64,000 nt of DNA from positions 124,001-188,000 of the forward strand of contig JBBIME010000011.1 in the NCBI GenBank assembly GCA_037444575.1. The letters run 5' to 3'. Origin of the DNA: Bacteriovorax sp037444575 (GTDB lineage: Bacteria; Bdellovibrionota; Bacteriovoracia; Bacteriovoracales; Bacteriovoracaceae). The notes beneath the pieces were generated by a model, which saw nothing but the letters and a program-made list of their open reading frames with translations, was not told the DNA's origin and made no database searches. This document shows, one piece after another, positions 34,145-42,852 of the stretch (positions within the stretch are counted from its first letter, which is position 1; every line of letters starts with the position of its first letter). Made by a program: the position numbers and the translations under genes.

Positions 34145-34800
34145 TGCAAGAAATAAGTATAAAGGTTGATGGTAAAACTTTATTAGGACATATTTATCTT
34201 AATTTAAAATCAAAAGCCTGGGTTGTTTTTGCTCATGGTAGTGGAAGCTCTCGAATGAGTGAAAGAAATAATTGGGTTGCAAAAGAGTTGGAGAAAAAGG
34301 GATTTTCTACACTGTTATTTGATCTTCTTACAGAAAAAGAAGATGAAGTTTATATGAATCGTTTTAACATTCCACTCCTTGCCGATAGACTTGTAGCTGC
34401 AACAAAATGGTTAGTTGAAAGCGAGTATTATAGAAAAGAACCAATTGCCTATTTTGGAGCAAGCACTGGTGCTGCCGCTGCTTTAGTGGCAGCAGCAAAT
34501 TCTCGTTACCCAATTTATTCAGTAGTAAGCAGAGGAGGAAGACCCGATCTCGCCGGAATTGATAAACTCAATAACGTTACAGCTTCTACACTACTCATCG
34601 TAGGTAGTCGCGATACAGAGGTCATTCGTTTAAATGAAATTGCCCTTAGAGAACTTCCAGATGCAAAAATTGTTTTAGTTCCCGGTGCCACTCACTTATT
34701 TGAAGAACCAGGTGCCTTAAAAGAAGTTCTTACTCTTGCTGCTGATTGGTTTCAAGTACACTTGCAAGACAAACATATTGAAGGAGGCGCTTATGAATAG
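34141..34800 (+). CDS. Alpha/beta-hydrolase, dienelactone-hydrolase type
   Basis: 219 residues without a signal peptide. Oxyanion-side HGSGSSR (33-39), nucleophile Ser in GASTGAAAAL, Asp in GSRDTEV and His in GATHLFEEPG make a complete triad. This subgroup is often fused or adjacent to phosphoribosyltransferase domains in other bacteria; such a domain is encoded at 38949 here. AAGGAG lies about eight bases before the ATG. It overlaps the acyl-CoA dehydrogenase stop by four bases and the zinc-ribbon gene by eight. The substrate is unknown. Confidence 0.82.
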   Translation: MMQEISIKVDGKTLLGHIYLNLKSKAWVVFAHGSGSSRMSERNNWVAKELEKKGFSTLLFDLLTEKEDEVYMNRFNIPLLADRLVAATKWLVESEYYRKEPIAYFGASTGAAAALVAAANSRYPIYSVVSRGGRPDLAGIDKLNNVTASTLLIVGSRDTEVIRLNEIALRELPDAKIVLVPGATHLFEEPGALKEVLTLAADWFQVHLQDKHIEGGAYE

Positions 34801-35047
34801 ATGCGATCAATGTGGAAATGCCTATGGGCAAACATTTACTGTTATCATGGATGGGAAAAATTATAATTTTGATAGCTTTGAATGCGCAATTGAACTACTT
34901 GCTCCTCACTGCTTCGTTTGTGGCACTAGAGTTATAGGCCACGGAGTAGAAAAGGATGCACGGGTTTTTTGTTGTGCCAATTGTGCACGGATGGAAGGAG
35001 TGACCGAACTCAATGATCATTCGATTACCGAGGATATAAATTCATAG
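34793..35047 (+). CDS. Small zinc-ribbon/metallothionein-like protein
   Basis: 84 residues from ATG 34793 (GAAGGAGG site). It has eight cysteines: CDQC near the start, a Cys in FECA, HCFVC in the middle and FCCANC near the end, with His residues between. The pattern fits two treble-clef or ribbon zinc sites, as in a widespread small family annotated as prokaryotic metallothionein-like. It is the last gene of the acyl-CoA dehydrogenase/hydrolase operon and is followed directly by a terminator. The function is unknown beyond metal binding. Confidence 0.75.
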   Translation: MNRCDQCGNAYGQTFTVIMDGKNYNFDSFECAIELLAPHCFVCGTRVIGHGVEKDARVFCCANCARMEGVTELNDHSITEDINS

Positions 35048-35074
35048 AAAGGCCCGCAAACTATGCGGGCCTTT
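35048..35074. terminator. Intrinsic terminator, bidirectional
   Basis: A perfect 11-bp stem, AAAGGCCCGCA pairing with TGCGGGCCTTT, has a 5-base loop. It lies one base after the zinc-ribbon stop (+) and 27 bases beyond the stop of the small minus-strand gene at 35102. Confidence 0.85.
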
Positions 35075-35101
35075 CGTGTTTAGATGAGCTAAACGCGTGA
35101 C

Positions 35102-35206
35102 TTATTCTCTAGTAATTTCATCTTTTTTCAATTTAAGTTTTTCTTTCTTTTTCTCTTTCTTTTCTTTGATGGTTAATTTGTGTTTTGCTTTTTCTGCTTT
35201 TGCCAT
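35102..35206 (-). CDS. 34-residue lysine-rich small protein
   Basis: A short minus-strand ORF with a strong ribosome site (AAGGAGAT, four to five bases before ATG 35206). It encodes 34 residues, about half of them Lys and most of the rest Glu, Ala or Leu, giving a charged helix, and stops before the shared terminator at 35048-35074. The ribosome site and terminator argue for a real gene despite the length. It may bind nucleic acid or ribosomes by charge. The 196 bases between this start and the gene at 35403 show no other feature. Confidence 0.6.
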   Translation of the reverse strand: MAKAEKAKHKLTIKEKKEKKKEKLKLKKDEITRE

Positions 35207-35402
35207 ACTTATCTCCTTTTGCGATTGACTAGCACCACTTGTATTTTAACCAATAAGTTTATTTCAAGCATCTTGCGTACTCCTATATAAAAAGTGAATA
35301 TAATTATTTTAAATGCAAAATTAGTCATATAGTTTTTAGAGAGTAGACGTGGAATTGATTAAAAATTTATAGTCACATTATCTTCAATGTTTTGGAGGTA
35401 TT

Positions 35403-37127
35403 ATGTTCAAATCATTTTTCATTCTATTGCTAATTTTATCTTTTAAAGCTGTCGCTAATATTAATTATATAGAATCTCTAGATATTTCAGTTGGTGTCAA
35501 TCATGTCTGCGCTCAAACGGTTGCTGGAATAAAATGTTTTGGCAATTCTGAGAGTGTAACCTTGAATGCTCCTACAAATTTAAAAAATCCACACTTGCTA
35601 AATTCTGGTAATCGCTTTACCTGTGCAATGGTTGATGAGGGGATAAGGTGCTGGGGAGAAAATCCAGGAAGGGGGGAGACAAATATTCTTATTGGTAAGA
35701 ATATTTTGAAAAAACCAAAGCTGCTTGCTGTTGGTTATGATCATGCCTGTGGAGTTTCTTATAATGACAAAATAAAATGTTGGGGCAACAACGTTTTTGG
35801 TGAGATTTATCCTCCTTCTAATCTAAACAACATTACAGAATTATCACTTGGGATGAGTAATAGTTGTGCTATCGCAAACAATAAAGTCATTTGTTGGGGA
35901 ATGTCTTTTGCTGGATCAACGGATGTCCCTGCTAATTTAATTAATCCTAGAAATTTGACTTCTGGTTGGTGGCACCATTGTGTGCAGACTGATGAAGGAG
36001 TTAGATGTTGGGGATATCCTTATAAAGAGTACACTCCTCCTGACGATACAAGCATAACCTCTTTTACATCGGGAGGTTTTTATAACTGCGCTATTGTTCA
36101 AGAAGGTGTGAAGTGCTGGGACGATAAAGGAAAAACTCACTTGATTGAAAATAGCAATGGCGCATTTAAAGTAAGCATTGGTGCAAACGTCGCATGCGCG
36201 ATCACTACTGAGAAAGGTGTAATCTGCTGGAAACTTAATAGTATCGGAAAGTATAAAGTCCTGAAGTCTTTTGTTCCCTCAGGAGGGATTGCTAATATTC
36301 AATTCGTCTCAGCTGGAAATGCTAGCACTTGTGCCTATGGAGATGATGGTGTCTTAAAATGTTGGGGATATAATCCTGATGGCGCTCTGGATGTTCCAGT
36401 AACAATTCCTGGTTCTGTTTCATCACTTACTTTAGGTTCTCATAAAACATGCGTCGTTGTTGACTCTGCTTTAAATTGTTTTGGTGACACTAATAGTGAT
36501 TATAGTACTCCAAAAGATCTTGGCAATGTTACCATGGCCTCTTCTGGAGGCTTTCATGTTTGTGCAGCTACGTCGGATAAATTAACTTGTTGGGGGGATG
36601 ATATAAGGGGAGCAGTAAGTAGTGCTCCAAAAAATTTGACAAATATATCTCAAGTGGCCTCAGGTTTTACTCATTCATGTGCGATTTCTAACAATGAAGT
36701 TTTTTGTTGGGGGGGAGAAGGGCTTATAAAAAATGTAAATCCATCTAAGAAAATGATAAACCCGAAAGCAATTTGTGCAGGAGGAACCTTTTCATGCGCA
36801 ATTAATAATTCCGGAAAAGTTAGTTGCTGGGGCGAAAAAATACCATTTGCTTTTGCCAAGGAATCTACTTTTTCAAATGAGGTATTAAAAGTACCTAATG
36901 AAATTAATGGGGCAGTGGAAATTTCATGCGGTCTTAATCACGCTTGCGCTATTTCAAACGGCAAGGTGAAATGCTGGGGTGATCAATCCGGTCCTAATAT
37001 TAACATCAAAAATCCTCACATGCTCACAGCTGGATTTAGCCATACTTGTGTTTTGGGGAACCAAGGGCTTAGCTGTTGGGGAACGATGCTAAATATGCAA
37101 ATGCCATCTTATTCTTTAGAGAAATAA
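35403..37127 (+). CDS. Exported RCC1-like repeat protein, 14 repeats
   Basis: 574 residues with a signal peptide (about 1-18). The mature protein is built of 14 repeats of ~39 residues. Each has an xCA (or CV/CG) site followed about 15-20 residues later by a C(W/F)-G/D/K site; I count 14 of each, e.g. NHVCA/KCFG, DHACG/KCWG and NHACAI/KCWG. This is the RCC1/BLIP-II type propeller repeat, with a paired Cys in every blade, and 14 blades would fit two seven-bladed propellers. A binding role at the surface or outside is likely. GGAGG precedes the ATG. It is followed after 12 bases by a small secreted protein. Confidence 0.85.
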   Translation: MFKSFFILLLILSFKAVANINYIESLDISVGVNHVCAQTVAGIKCFGNSESVTLNAPTNLKNPHLLNSGNRFTCAMVDEGIRCWGENPGRGETNILIGKNILKKPKLLAVGYDHACGVSYNDKIKCWGNNVFGEIYPPSNLNNITELSLGMSNSCAIANNKVICWGMSFAGSTDVPANLINPRNLTSGWWHHCVQTDEGVRCWGYPYKEYTPPDDTSITSFTSGGFYNCAIVQEGVKCWDDKGKTHLIENSNGAFKVSIGANVACAITTEKGVICWKLNSIGKYKVLKSFVPSGGIANIQFVSAGNASTCAYGDDGVLKCWGYNPDGALDVPVTIPGSVSSLTLGSHKTCVVVDSALNCFGDTNSDYSTPKDLGNVTMASSGGFHVCAATSDKLTCWGDDIRGAVSSAPKNLTNISQVASGFTHSCAISNNEVFCWGGEGLIKNVNPSKKMINPKAICAGGTFSCAINNSGKVSCWGEKIPFAFAKESTFSNEVLKVPNEINGAVEISCGLNHACAISNGKVKCWGDQSGPNINIKNPHMLTAGFSHTCVLGNQGLSCWGTMLNMQMPSYSLEK

Positions 37128-37139
37128 CAGGAGGAACAA

Positions 37140-37595
37140 ATGAAATTAATTAAAAATATATCGTGTTCAATTTTGCTCTTTGGAAGTCTAATTCAAGGAG
37201 CGAATGCTTATACTTGTACAAAATATGAAGTAAATACAATTTATATTCCCATCCTGCGTGAAGTAGTTGACTGGCCTGATGATATGATTAGACCTTATGC
37301 TAAAACAATGTGCTTACTCACCAAAGAGAAAGTAGCTTTGCAAAAATCAATCAGTACTCGAGCAGAAGATATCCGCACAGGAAACTGGAGAATTTGCAAA
37401 GAAGTCATCCCTGGAAATCCAAATCCTACAGATGCCGAATGCAAAACGGCATACCGTGCAAAAGTAAATGGTTTAATTGATCAGTGTATTGAACTTGTTG
37501 GTCTCGGACACAACCCTCATAATGTTGGATTATTTCTGGATCCTCTTGATGTTGAAGTCCATTGTTTGCGAGGAGTGAACACTGCCTTAAAATAA
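37140..37595 (+). CDS. Exported Cys-containing protein of unknown function
   Basis: 151 residues with a signal peptide (about 1-23, ANA-Y). The mature part has six cysteines (CTKYE, MCLL, ICKEV, ECKTA, QCIEL, HCLRG) on a mainly helical pattern, probably forming disulfides. A strong AGGAGG lies close to the ATG. It is 12 bases after the RCC1-like gene and followed by a terminator, so the two form an operon and may be partners. No family recognised. Confidence 0.68.
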   Translation: MKLIKNISCSILLFGSLIQGANAYTCTKYEVNTIYIPILREVVDWPDDMIRPYAKTMCLLTKEKVALQKSISTRAEDIRTGNWRICKEVIPGNPNPTDAECKTAYRAKVNGLIDQCIELVGLGHNPHNVGLFLDPLDVEVHCLRGVNTALK

Positions 37596-37604
37596 AAATC
37601 TAGT

Positions 37605-37627
37605 ATTGCCCCTAATTTAGGGGCAAT
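37605..37627. terminator. Intrinsic terminator between convergent genes
   Basis: A 10-bp stem (ATTGCCCCTA pairing with TAGGGGCAAT) has a 3-base loop and is followed on the + strand by TTATTTTC. It ends the RCC1-like operon and abuts the stop of the small minus gene at 37628. Confidence 0.8.
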
Positions 37628-37804
37628 TTATTTTCTTTTCTTCAACTGTTTGACTTCTTTTTCAATTGTCTCAACTTCTTTTAAGTCTCCACCATATTCA
37701 GGAAGATCATCTGATGTGGCCCCAGTTCTTCTTGTTGCATCTGGAAGCCAGTCATCTTGCAAGTTCTTATCTTTTACTCTGTCTTTGATTTTTTTATTGC
37801 TCAT
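37628..37804 (-). CDS. 58-residue charged protein of unknown function
   Basis: A minus-strand ORF from ATG 37804 with an AGGGAT site. A longer in-frame reading from 37915 would run through the terminator at 37830-37861, so the short form is preferred. It has a basic N-terminus, a conserved-looking middle (WLPDATRRTGATSDDLPEYGG) and a Lys/Glu helix at the end. It is soluble with no signal peptide. Function unknown. Confidence 0.5.
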   Translation of the reverse strand: MSNKKIKDRVKDKNLQDDWLPDATRRTGATSDDLPEYGGDLKEVETIEKEVKQLKKRK

Positions 37805-37829
37805 CTTTATCCCTAGACCATCTTTTAAA

Positions 37830-37861
37830 AAAGTGGCCACTTCACTATTAGTGGCCACTTT
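37830..37861 (-). terminator. Intrinsic terminator of the first DUF3494 gene
   Basis: A perfect 11-bp stem, AAAGTGGCCAC pairing with GTGGCCACTTT, has a 10-base loop. On the minus strand it is followed by a T-run, 10 bases past the stop at 37872. Confidence 0.85.
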
Positions 37862-37871
37862 ATGTGATCGA

Positions 37872-38672
37872 TTAAGGTTTAGTGATAGTGTCTTTATCAA
37901 GAACAATTTTGTCATTTTTAGAAAACGCTCTTCCCGCTAAACTTGCTTGTTCCTTCATTTCAAAAGTTAATTGAGACATAACTGTACCAACCATTGAGCT
38001 TCTTGCTTTGATTAAGACATTGTCACCAACTTGCCAGTAAACATTTGAAGCTTTTGCTCCACCGATTAATTTAATGGTCACATCACTTCCAACTCTTAAA
38101 TCTCCAGCAACTTTAAAAATGAATACATCTGTATCAGTACCTTCAAGAGTTAAATCATTTGGAATTGTTACGCGTGAATTCCATTTATAGATACCTGCTG
38201 GAAGTGTTTTATTCCCTAGTGCCCCAGCGTAGACATCAACTTTGTCAGCGTCTGGAGCTAGATTTTCAGCGTCATTATATGCGTTGATTAGATCAAGTTT
38301 TGCTTGTGTAATGAATGCAGAATTTTTAATGTCACGATCATCTCCTGCATAGATTTCTGGAGCTCCTCCAGTTACCTCCTGTGGAGTTAGTCCAAGCATT
38401 GATCGAGCTCCTGGTCTTAAGCCAACTTTTCCAGTAATAGCGTTCTCAGGAGTTGAAGCAATTGCTGCATGTGCAAGAACAGCAAATTGTTCAACAGTTC
38501 GAAGATTTACTGCTTTTACACTGTGATTCGCTGTTATTGTTTTCTCCGCTTGTGTTTCAGTTGGAGTGACAATCGCAGAAGTTGAGTGCTGAGCTGGACT
38601 CTCATTTTTCCCGCAACTAGTTAAGGCCATCGTCCCCAACAATAGAGAAACTAGAATTCCTGATTTTTTCAT
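37872..38672 (-). CDS. DUF3494 ice-binding-like lipoprotein 1
   Basis: 266 residues. The lipobox is LTSC (Cys 20) and a Ser/Thr-rich linker (to about 55) follows. A DUF3494 domain then shows the family pattern: QFAVLAHAAIAST, ITGKVGLRPG, LPAGIYKWNS, DVFIFKVAGDLRVGSDV, NVYWQVGDNVLIKA, GTVMSQ and GRAFSKNDKIVLD. Known members are beta-helical ice-binding or adhesin domains. A lipid-anchored copy would act on the cell surface or in the periplasm. AAGGAG precedes the ATG. A second copy is at 50942. Confidence 0.85.
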   Translation of the reverse strand: MKKSGILVSLLLGTMALTSCGKNESPAQHSTSAIVTPTETQAEKTITANHSVKAVNLRTVEQFAVLAHAAIASTPENAITGKVGLRPGARSMLGLTPQEVTGGAPEIYAGDDRDIKNSAFITQAKLDLINAYNDAENLAPDADKVDVYAGALGNKTLPAGIYKWNSRVTIPNDLTLEGTDTDVFIFKVAGDLRVGSDVTIKLIGGAKASNVYWQVGDNVLIKARSSMVGTVMSQLTFEMKEQASLAGRAFSKNDKIVLDKDTITKP

Positions 38673-38914
38673 TGCTATCTCCTTTTACTTAGTTTTGGTA
38701 AATAATATTATTTACACGACATAGCTAATAATCATGAAATTAATAATAAAAAAAATTCTTTATATGAATATTTTGAATAATCATTCCTTATGTGAATACA
38801 AAACCTTTAGAAAATTACTATAAAAGAGTAGTCCATCTATAGATCAAGGCTATGTTAGATTTTTTAATTCTTATTTTTTTTCTTGTATGAAATCGGTCAA
38901 TGTAAGGAGGATAA

Positions 38915-38926
38915 ATGCGTACCTAA
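38915..38926 (+). other. Three-codon mini-ORF with strong ribosome site
   Basis: AAGGAGG followed by ATG CGT ACC TAA lies 22 bases upstream of the esterase-fusion gene at 38949. It has a better ribosome site than the gene itself (GAGGT). It could be a minimal leader affecting ribosome access, or chance. Confidence 0.3.
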
Positions 38927-38948
38927 GTGACCATATAATGAGGTAATT

Positions 38949-40892
38949 ATGAGATTTAAAAATAGAGAACACGCAGGGCAATTATTGGCAGAAAAACTTT
39001 TACCATATGCCCATCTCGATCCCATTATTTTGGCAATGCCCCGTGGTGGAGTACCAATAGCTTATACAATTGCCACAAGATTAAAAGCTTCATTAGATAT
39101 TGTTCTAGTTAAAAAAATTCAAGCACCAGGGAGTGAGGAGTTCGCTATCGGAGCTGTCGCAGAAGATGAAAAACCGATCCTTAACGATGCTTATATTGAT
39201 GAAGAAAATCTTGATAGGACAAAAATAGCAGAGACTATTTCTAAACGAATCAAGGAGATTCGGAGTCGCTCTATTCTTTATCGAGAAAAGTTGCCGGCGC
39301 TCTCTTTGATTGGAAGAACTGTAATTGTTGTAGATGATGGTCTTGCTACTGGGGCATCAATGGTTGCAGCGCTAGAATGGTTGCGAACAAAAAAAATTAA
39401 AAGGCTTATCGCTGCAGTTCCTATTTCCTCTAGCGAAGGAGCTGAAAAAGTGAAGGCCATTGCAGATGAATTTATATCTCTTATTACGCCTGAGAACATG
39501 TGGGCAGTGGGGTATTGGTATGAAGATTTTTCACAAGTCAGTGATAGTGAGGTTGTAAAATATCTTGAAAAAAGGCATGAGACTGCAAAACCAAGTATCC
39601 CTACAAAAAATTTAACTGATGAAATTGTAGAATTAGCTAAGCCATTTAAGAGTAGTGGAGAACTAGACCAATATATCAATGAAATAGCAAAGCATCGAGT
39701 TGTTATGTTGGGTGAAGCAACTCATGGAACAAAAGAATATTATGAATTAAGAAAAGAAATTTCTCAAAGGTTAATTCAAGACCATGGATTTGATTTTATC
39801 GCAGTGGAAGGAGATTGGCCAGATTGCTACAAATTAAATGAATATATTTACTCCGATGAAAAAACTAATCCCCGTGAAGTTGTCCATTCCAGTTTTCATC
39901 GATGGCCTACGTGGATGTGGGCAAATGAAGAGGTCCCTTCACTAATTGAGTGGATGAAAAAAAATGATCTAGGTGCCTTCTATGGGCTTGATGTTTATTC
40001 TCTTTTTGAATCTCTTGATGCGACAAAAAAGTATTTAAAAAAAATTGATCCAGCTTTAGCTAATTTGCTTCAAACCAATTATGCATGCTTTGATGCGTAT
40101 AGGGGCAATGAAATAAAATATGCTGAATCTCTCATGAAATTGCCAAGGGGATGTCAGCAAGAAGTGATCTCCAATCTTAGAGAATTGCTACGTCTACGGT
40201 TGGAGGATACAAAACTCACTGAGAATGAACTTTTTAGTATTAAACAAAATGCCCGGGTGATTGAGAAAGCTGAAAAATATTATCGTACTATGTTAAGCGG
40301 GAGAGCTGATTCATGGAATATTCGCGATACGCACATGCTTGAAACTCTCGAGAATCTTTTGCACTTCCACGGTCCAAATAGTAAGGCCATTGTTTGGGCC
40401 CATAACACCCACATTGGAGATTATCATGCAACTGATATGTTGGATGATGGCTATATTAATCTCGGAGGACTAACGAGGGAACGATTTGGAATTGAGAATG
40501 TCTATCTCTTGGGATTTGGAAGTCATCATGGAGAAGTAACTGCTGGAAAGGCATGGGGGGCAGAAGTTCAAAAAATGCAACTTCCTAATGCCAAACCTGG
40601 ATCCTATGAAGATTATTTTCATCAAGCTGCCATGAATTTAAAGGCCACAAGTCTTTTTCTCCCCCTGAATAAATTAGAGTCGAACAGTTCACTTTATCAA
40701 AAACTTGGTCATCGCGCAGTCGGGGTTGTCTATGATCCTCTTCATGAGCGACATGGAAGCAACTATGTACCAACTAAACTTGCTGGCCGCTATGATGGGT
40801 TCATATTTGTTGATGAAACTCATGCACTAAAACCAATTCCTTCAACTATTGTTTATGGCGAAATTCCCGAAACGTATCCAGCCGGGCAATAA
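38949..40892 (+). CDS. Phosphoribosyltransferase-erythromycin esterase-like fusion
   Basis: 647 residues in two domains. Residues 1-215 are a type I phosphoribosyltransferase fold with PRPP loop VIVVDDGLATGAS (about 122-134) and RGGVP near the N-terminus. Residues ~225-640 are an erythromycin esterase (EreA/B)-like domain with LGEATHGTKEYY, EGDWPDC, WAHNTHIGD and a later GFGSHHGEV, holding the Glu/His residues of the active site. The fusion occurs in several bacteria, usually without proven substrate; resistance to macrolides should not be assumed. GAGGT lies six bases before the ATG. Confidence 0.88.
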   Translation: MRFKNREHAGQLLAEKLLPYAHLDPIILAMPRGGVPIAYTIATRLKASLDIVLVKKIQAPGSEEFAIGAVAEDEKPILNDAYIDEENLDRTKIAETISKRIKEIRSRSILYREKLPALSLIGRTVIVVDDGLATGASMVAALEWLRTKKIKRLIAAVPISSSEGAEKVKAIADEFISLITPENMWAVGYWYEDFSQVSDSEVVKYLEKRHETAKPSIPTKNLTDEIVELAKPFKSSGELDQYINEIAKHRVVMLGEATHGTKEYYELRKEISQRLIQDHGFDFIAVEGDWPDCYKLNEYIYSDEKTNPREVVHSSFHRWPTWMWANEEVPSLIEWMKKNDLGAFYGLDVYSLFESLDATKKYLKKIDPALANLLQTNYACFDAYRGNEIKYAESLMKLPRGCQQEVISNLRELLRLRLEDTKLTENELFSIKQNARVIEKAEKYYRTMLSGRADSWNIRDTHMLETLENLLHFHGPNSKAIVWAHNTHIGDYHATDMLDDGYINLGGLTRERFGIENVYLLGFGSHHGEVTAGKAWGAEVQKMQLPNAKPGSYEDYFHQAAMNLKATSLFLPLNKLESNSSLYQKLGHRAVGVVYDPLHERHGSNYVPTKLAGRYDGFIFVDETHALKPIPSTIVYGEIPETYPAGQ

Positions 40893-41009
40893 AGGATATT
40901 TAGTAGTTGCTTAAATTTGTAAATTGCTACTATGTGCTTCTTACATTTAAGAAGATTTAGAAGTATTCTTATAGGTGGAAAAAAACTATTTATTCACCTT
41001 GAGAAAATT

Positions 41010-42611
41010 ATGAATTTGAAGACAACACAAACAAAACTTTTTCTTTTTGTTTCGTTACTCTTAGCATCTTTATACAACCTGACCTTCTTTAAAAAGTCAC
41101 TAGCAGTCTATTCTTTGTCAGGAAGCTCAATTCTATTTTTAATTTCGATGTTTGTTGTTTTGATTTTCTTTATAAATATTGTTTTAAATCTTTTCAGATC
41201 AAAATACACAACAAAACCTTTTTTAATTGTATTTCTTCTTCTCTCATCTCTTGCGGCTTATGTCATGGACAGCTATGGAACAATACTTGATGAGACAATG
41301 ATTTTGAATATCTTCAACACAGACAGACATGAGGCGATGGACCTATTTAGCTTTAAGCTTGTTCTGTATTTCATCTTTCTAGGAATTGTCCCATCCATTA
41401 TTGTCTATAAAACCAAACTAGAAGAATTTTCTTTAAAAAAAGAATTAGTATCAAGAGCGAAAACATTTTTTAGTTCTCTTGTTATTATCATTATAATGCT
41501 TGCTTCATTTGGGAAGAACTACGCTACATTTTTCAGAGAACAGAGAGTTCTTCGCAGTTACACTAATCCAACTTTTTATATTTTTTCAGTTGGAAAGTTC
41601 TCGAGTCATTTCTTTATCAATACTAAAACTGAATTAATCAGGCTTGGTTTAGGCGCCACAATTGATCGAAAACAAAATGTTAGAAATTTAGTGATCTTCG
41701 TTGTAGGTGAAACTGCAAGAAGAGACCGGTTTTCGCTCAATGGATATCAGAAAGAAACAAATCCTCTTCTAAAAAAAGAGAACGTAATCAGCTTATCCAA
41801 CATGACTTCTTGTGGGACATCTACAGCCATATCAGTTCCTTGTATTTTTTCTAATTTTCAGAGAAGTCATTTTAATGCTGATAAGGCCGCCACTACAGAA
41901 AATTTATTAGACGTTCTATCTCATACAAACAAAGTGAATGTTCTTTGGAGAGACAATAATTCAAACTCAAAAGGTGTCGCCGAAAGAGTGACTTACCAAG
42001 ACTTCAAAATGCCTCCTGCAAATACTGTTTGCGATCCAGAGTGCCGAGATGTTGGAATGCTTGTCGGTCTTCAGGACTATATAAATAAGGTCAAAGAAGG
42101 CGATATTTTTATCGTTCTTCATCAAATGGGAAATCATGGACCACAATACAGTAAGAGATATCCATCGCAATTTGAAAAATTTAAACCAGTATGTACGACT
42201 AATGAGCTGGAGAAATGTTCTAATGATGAAATTAATAATGCTTATGACAACGCCATTTTATATACAGATTATTTCTTATCTCAAGTCATCGACCTTCTAA
42301 AAAAGAATTCTAATGATTTTGGAACCAGCATGTTTTACGTGAGTGATCACGGGGAATCATTGGGGGAAAATGGGGTTTATCTTCATGGACTACCATATTT
42401 TGTGGCACCAGATGAACAAAAAAATGTTGCTGCTATCCTCTGGTTTGGTGGAAATACTGCTAAGAAAATTGATTATAAATTGTTAAAAGAGGAATCTAAG
42501 AACGCTTATTCCCATGACAATGTTTTTCATACTTTTCTTGGCTTGATGAATGTCAAAACATCTCTTTATGATAAGAATATGGATATTCTTAGTGGCGCCT
42601 TAAAAAAATAA
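41010..42611 (+). CDS. eptA: EptA-type phosphoethanolamine transferase
   Basis: 533 residues from ATG 41010; an in-frame ATG at 40932 lacks a site and adds a basic tail before TM1. Four to five membrane segments fill residues ~8-170. The periplasmic sulfatase-fold domain has VGETARRDRFSLNGY (232-246), the nucleophile Thr in SCGTSTA (about 268-272), HQMGNHGP and SDHGESLGENG with a following LHGLPY. It transfers phosphoethanolamine from phosphatidylethanolamine to lipid A, lowering surface charge. The gene is 117 bases after the esterase fusion and need not be co-regulated with it. Confidence 0.88.
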   Translation: MNLKTTQTKLFLFVSLLLASLYNLTFFKKSLAVYSLSGSSILFLISMFVVLIFFINIVLNLFRSKYTTKPFLIVFLLLSSLAAYVMDSYGTILDETMILNIFNTDRHEAMDLFSFKLVLYFIFLGIVPSIIVYKTKLEEFSLKKELVSRAKTFFSSLVIIIIMLASFGKNYATFFREQRVLRSYTNPTFYIFSVGKFSSHFFINTKTELIRLGLGATIDRKQNVRNLVIFVVGETARRDRFSLNGYQKETNPLLKKENVISLSNMTSCGTSTAISVPCIFSNFQRSHFNADKAATTENLLDVLSHTNKVNVLWRDNNSNSKGVAERVTYQDFKMPPANTVCDPECRDVGMLVGLQDYINKVKEGDIFIVLHQMGNHGPQYSKRYPSQFEKFKPVCTTNELEKCSNDEINNAYDNAILYTDYFLSQVIDLLKKNSNDFGTSMFYVSDHGESLGENGVYLHGLPYFVAPDEQKNVAAILWFGGNTAKKIDYKLLKEESKNAYSHDNVFHTFLGLMNVKTSLYDKNMDILSGALKK

Positions 42612-42635
42612 TAAATTCAAATTCAAAAAAAAAGA

Positions 42636-42659
42636 CCAGCGGATTTTCTAATCCGCTGG
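42636..42659 (-). terminator. Intrinsic terminator, strongest on the minus strand
   Basis: A perfect 10-bp stem, CCAGCGGATT pairing with AATCCGCTGG, has a 4-base loop. On the minus strand it is followed by TC and then a run of T; on the + strand only by ATTTCATTTC. It can end eptA, but its form implies a transcript arriving on the minus strand. Confidence 0.8.
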
Positions 42660-42682
42660 ATTTCATTTCAAAAAATTAATCA

Positions 42683-42814
42683 TCATAACAACTGAAATTT
42701 TATAAAATCATTTGTTATTAATCCTTGCTGTTGAAGATTTACAATATCATTTTCGAAATCAGTTACTGTTTGAATGAAAAAACTTGCGTCTTTTTGATTC
42801 AATTGCGCAATCAT
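42683..42814 (-). CDS. Possible 43-residue protein
   Basis: A minus-strand ORF in an otherwise empty 370-base gap. The sequence (starting MIAQLNQKDASFF, ending NDFIKFQLL) has ordinary amino-acid usage with a helical pattern. It stops 24 bases before a terminator that is oriented for it. An in-frame TAA lies 12 bases upstream of the ATG, and no Shine-Dalgarno sequence is seen. It could be a real small gene or the tail of a decayed one. Confidence 0.35.
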   Translation of the reverse strand: MIAQLNQKDASFFIQTVTDFENDIVNLQQQGLITNDFIKFQLL

Positions 42815-42852
42815 TTTGCAATTAAGTTAATCAAAAGTTTTCTTGAGTTCGG

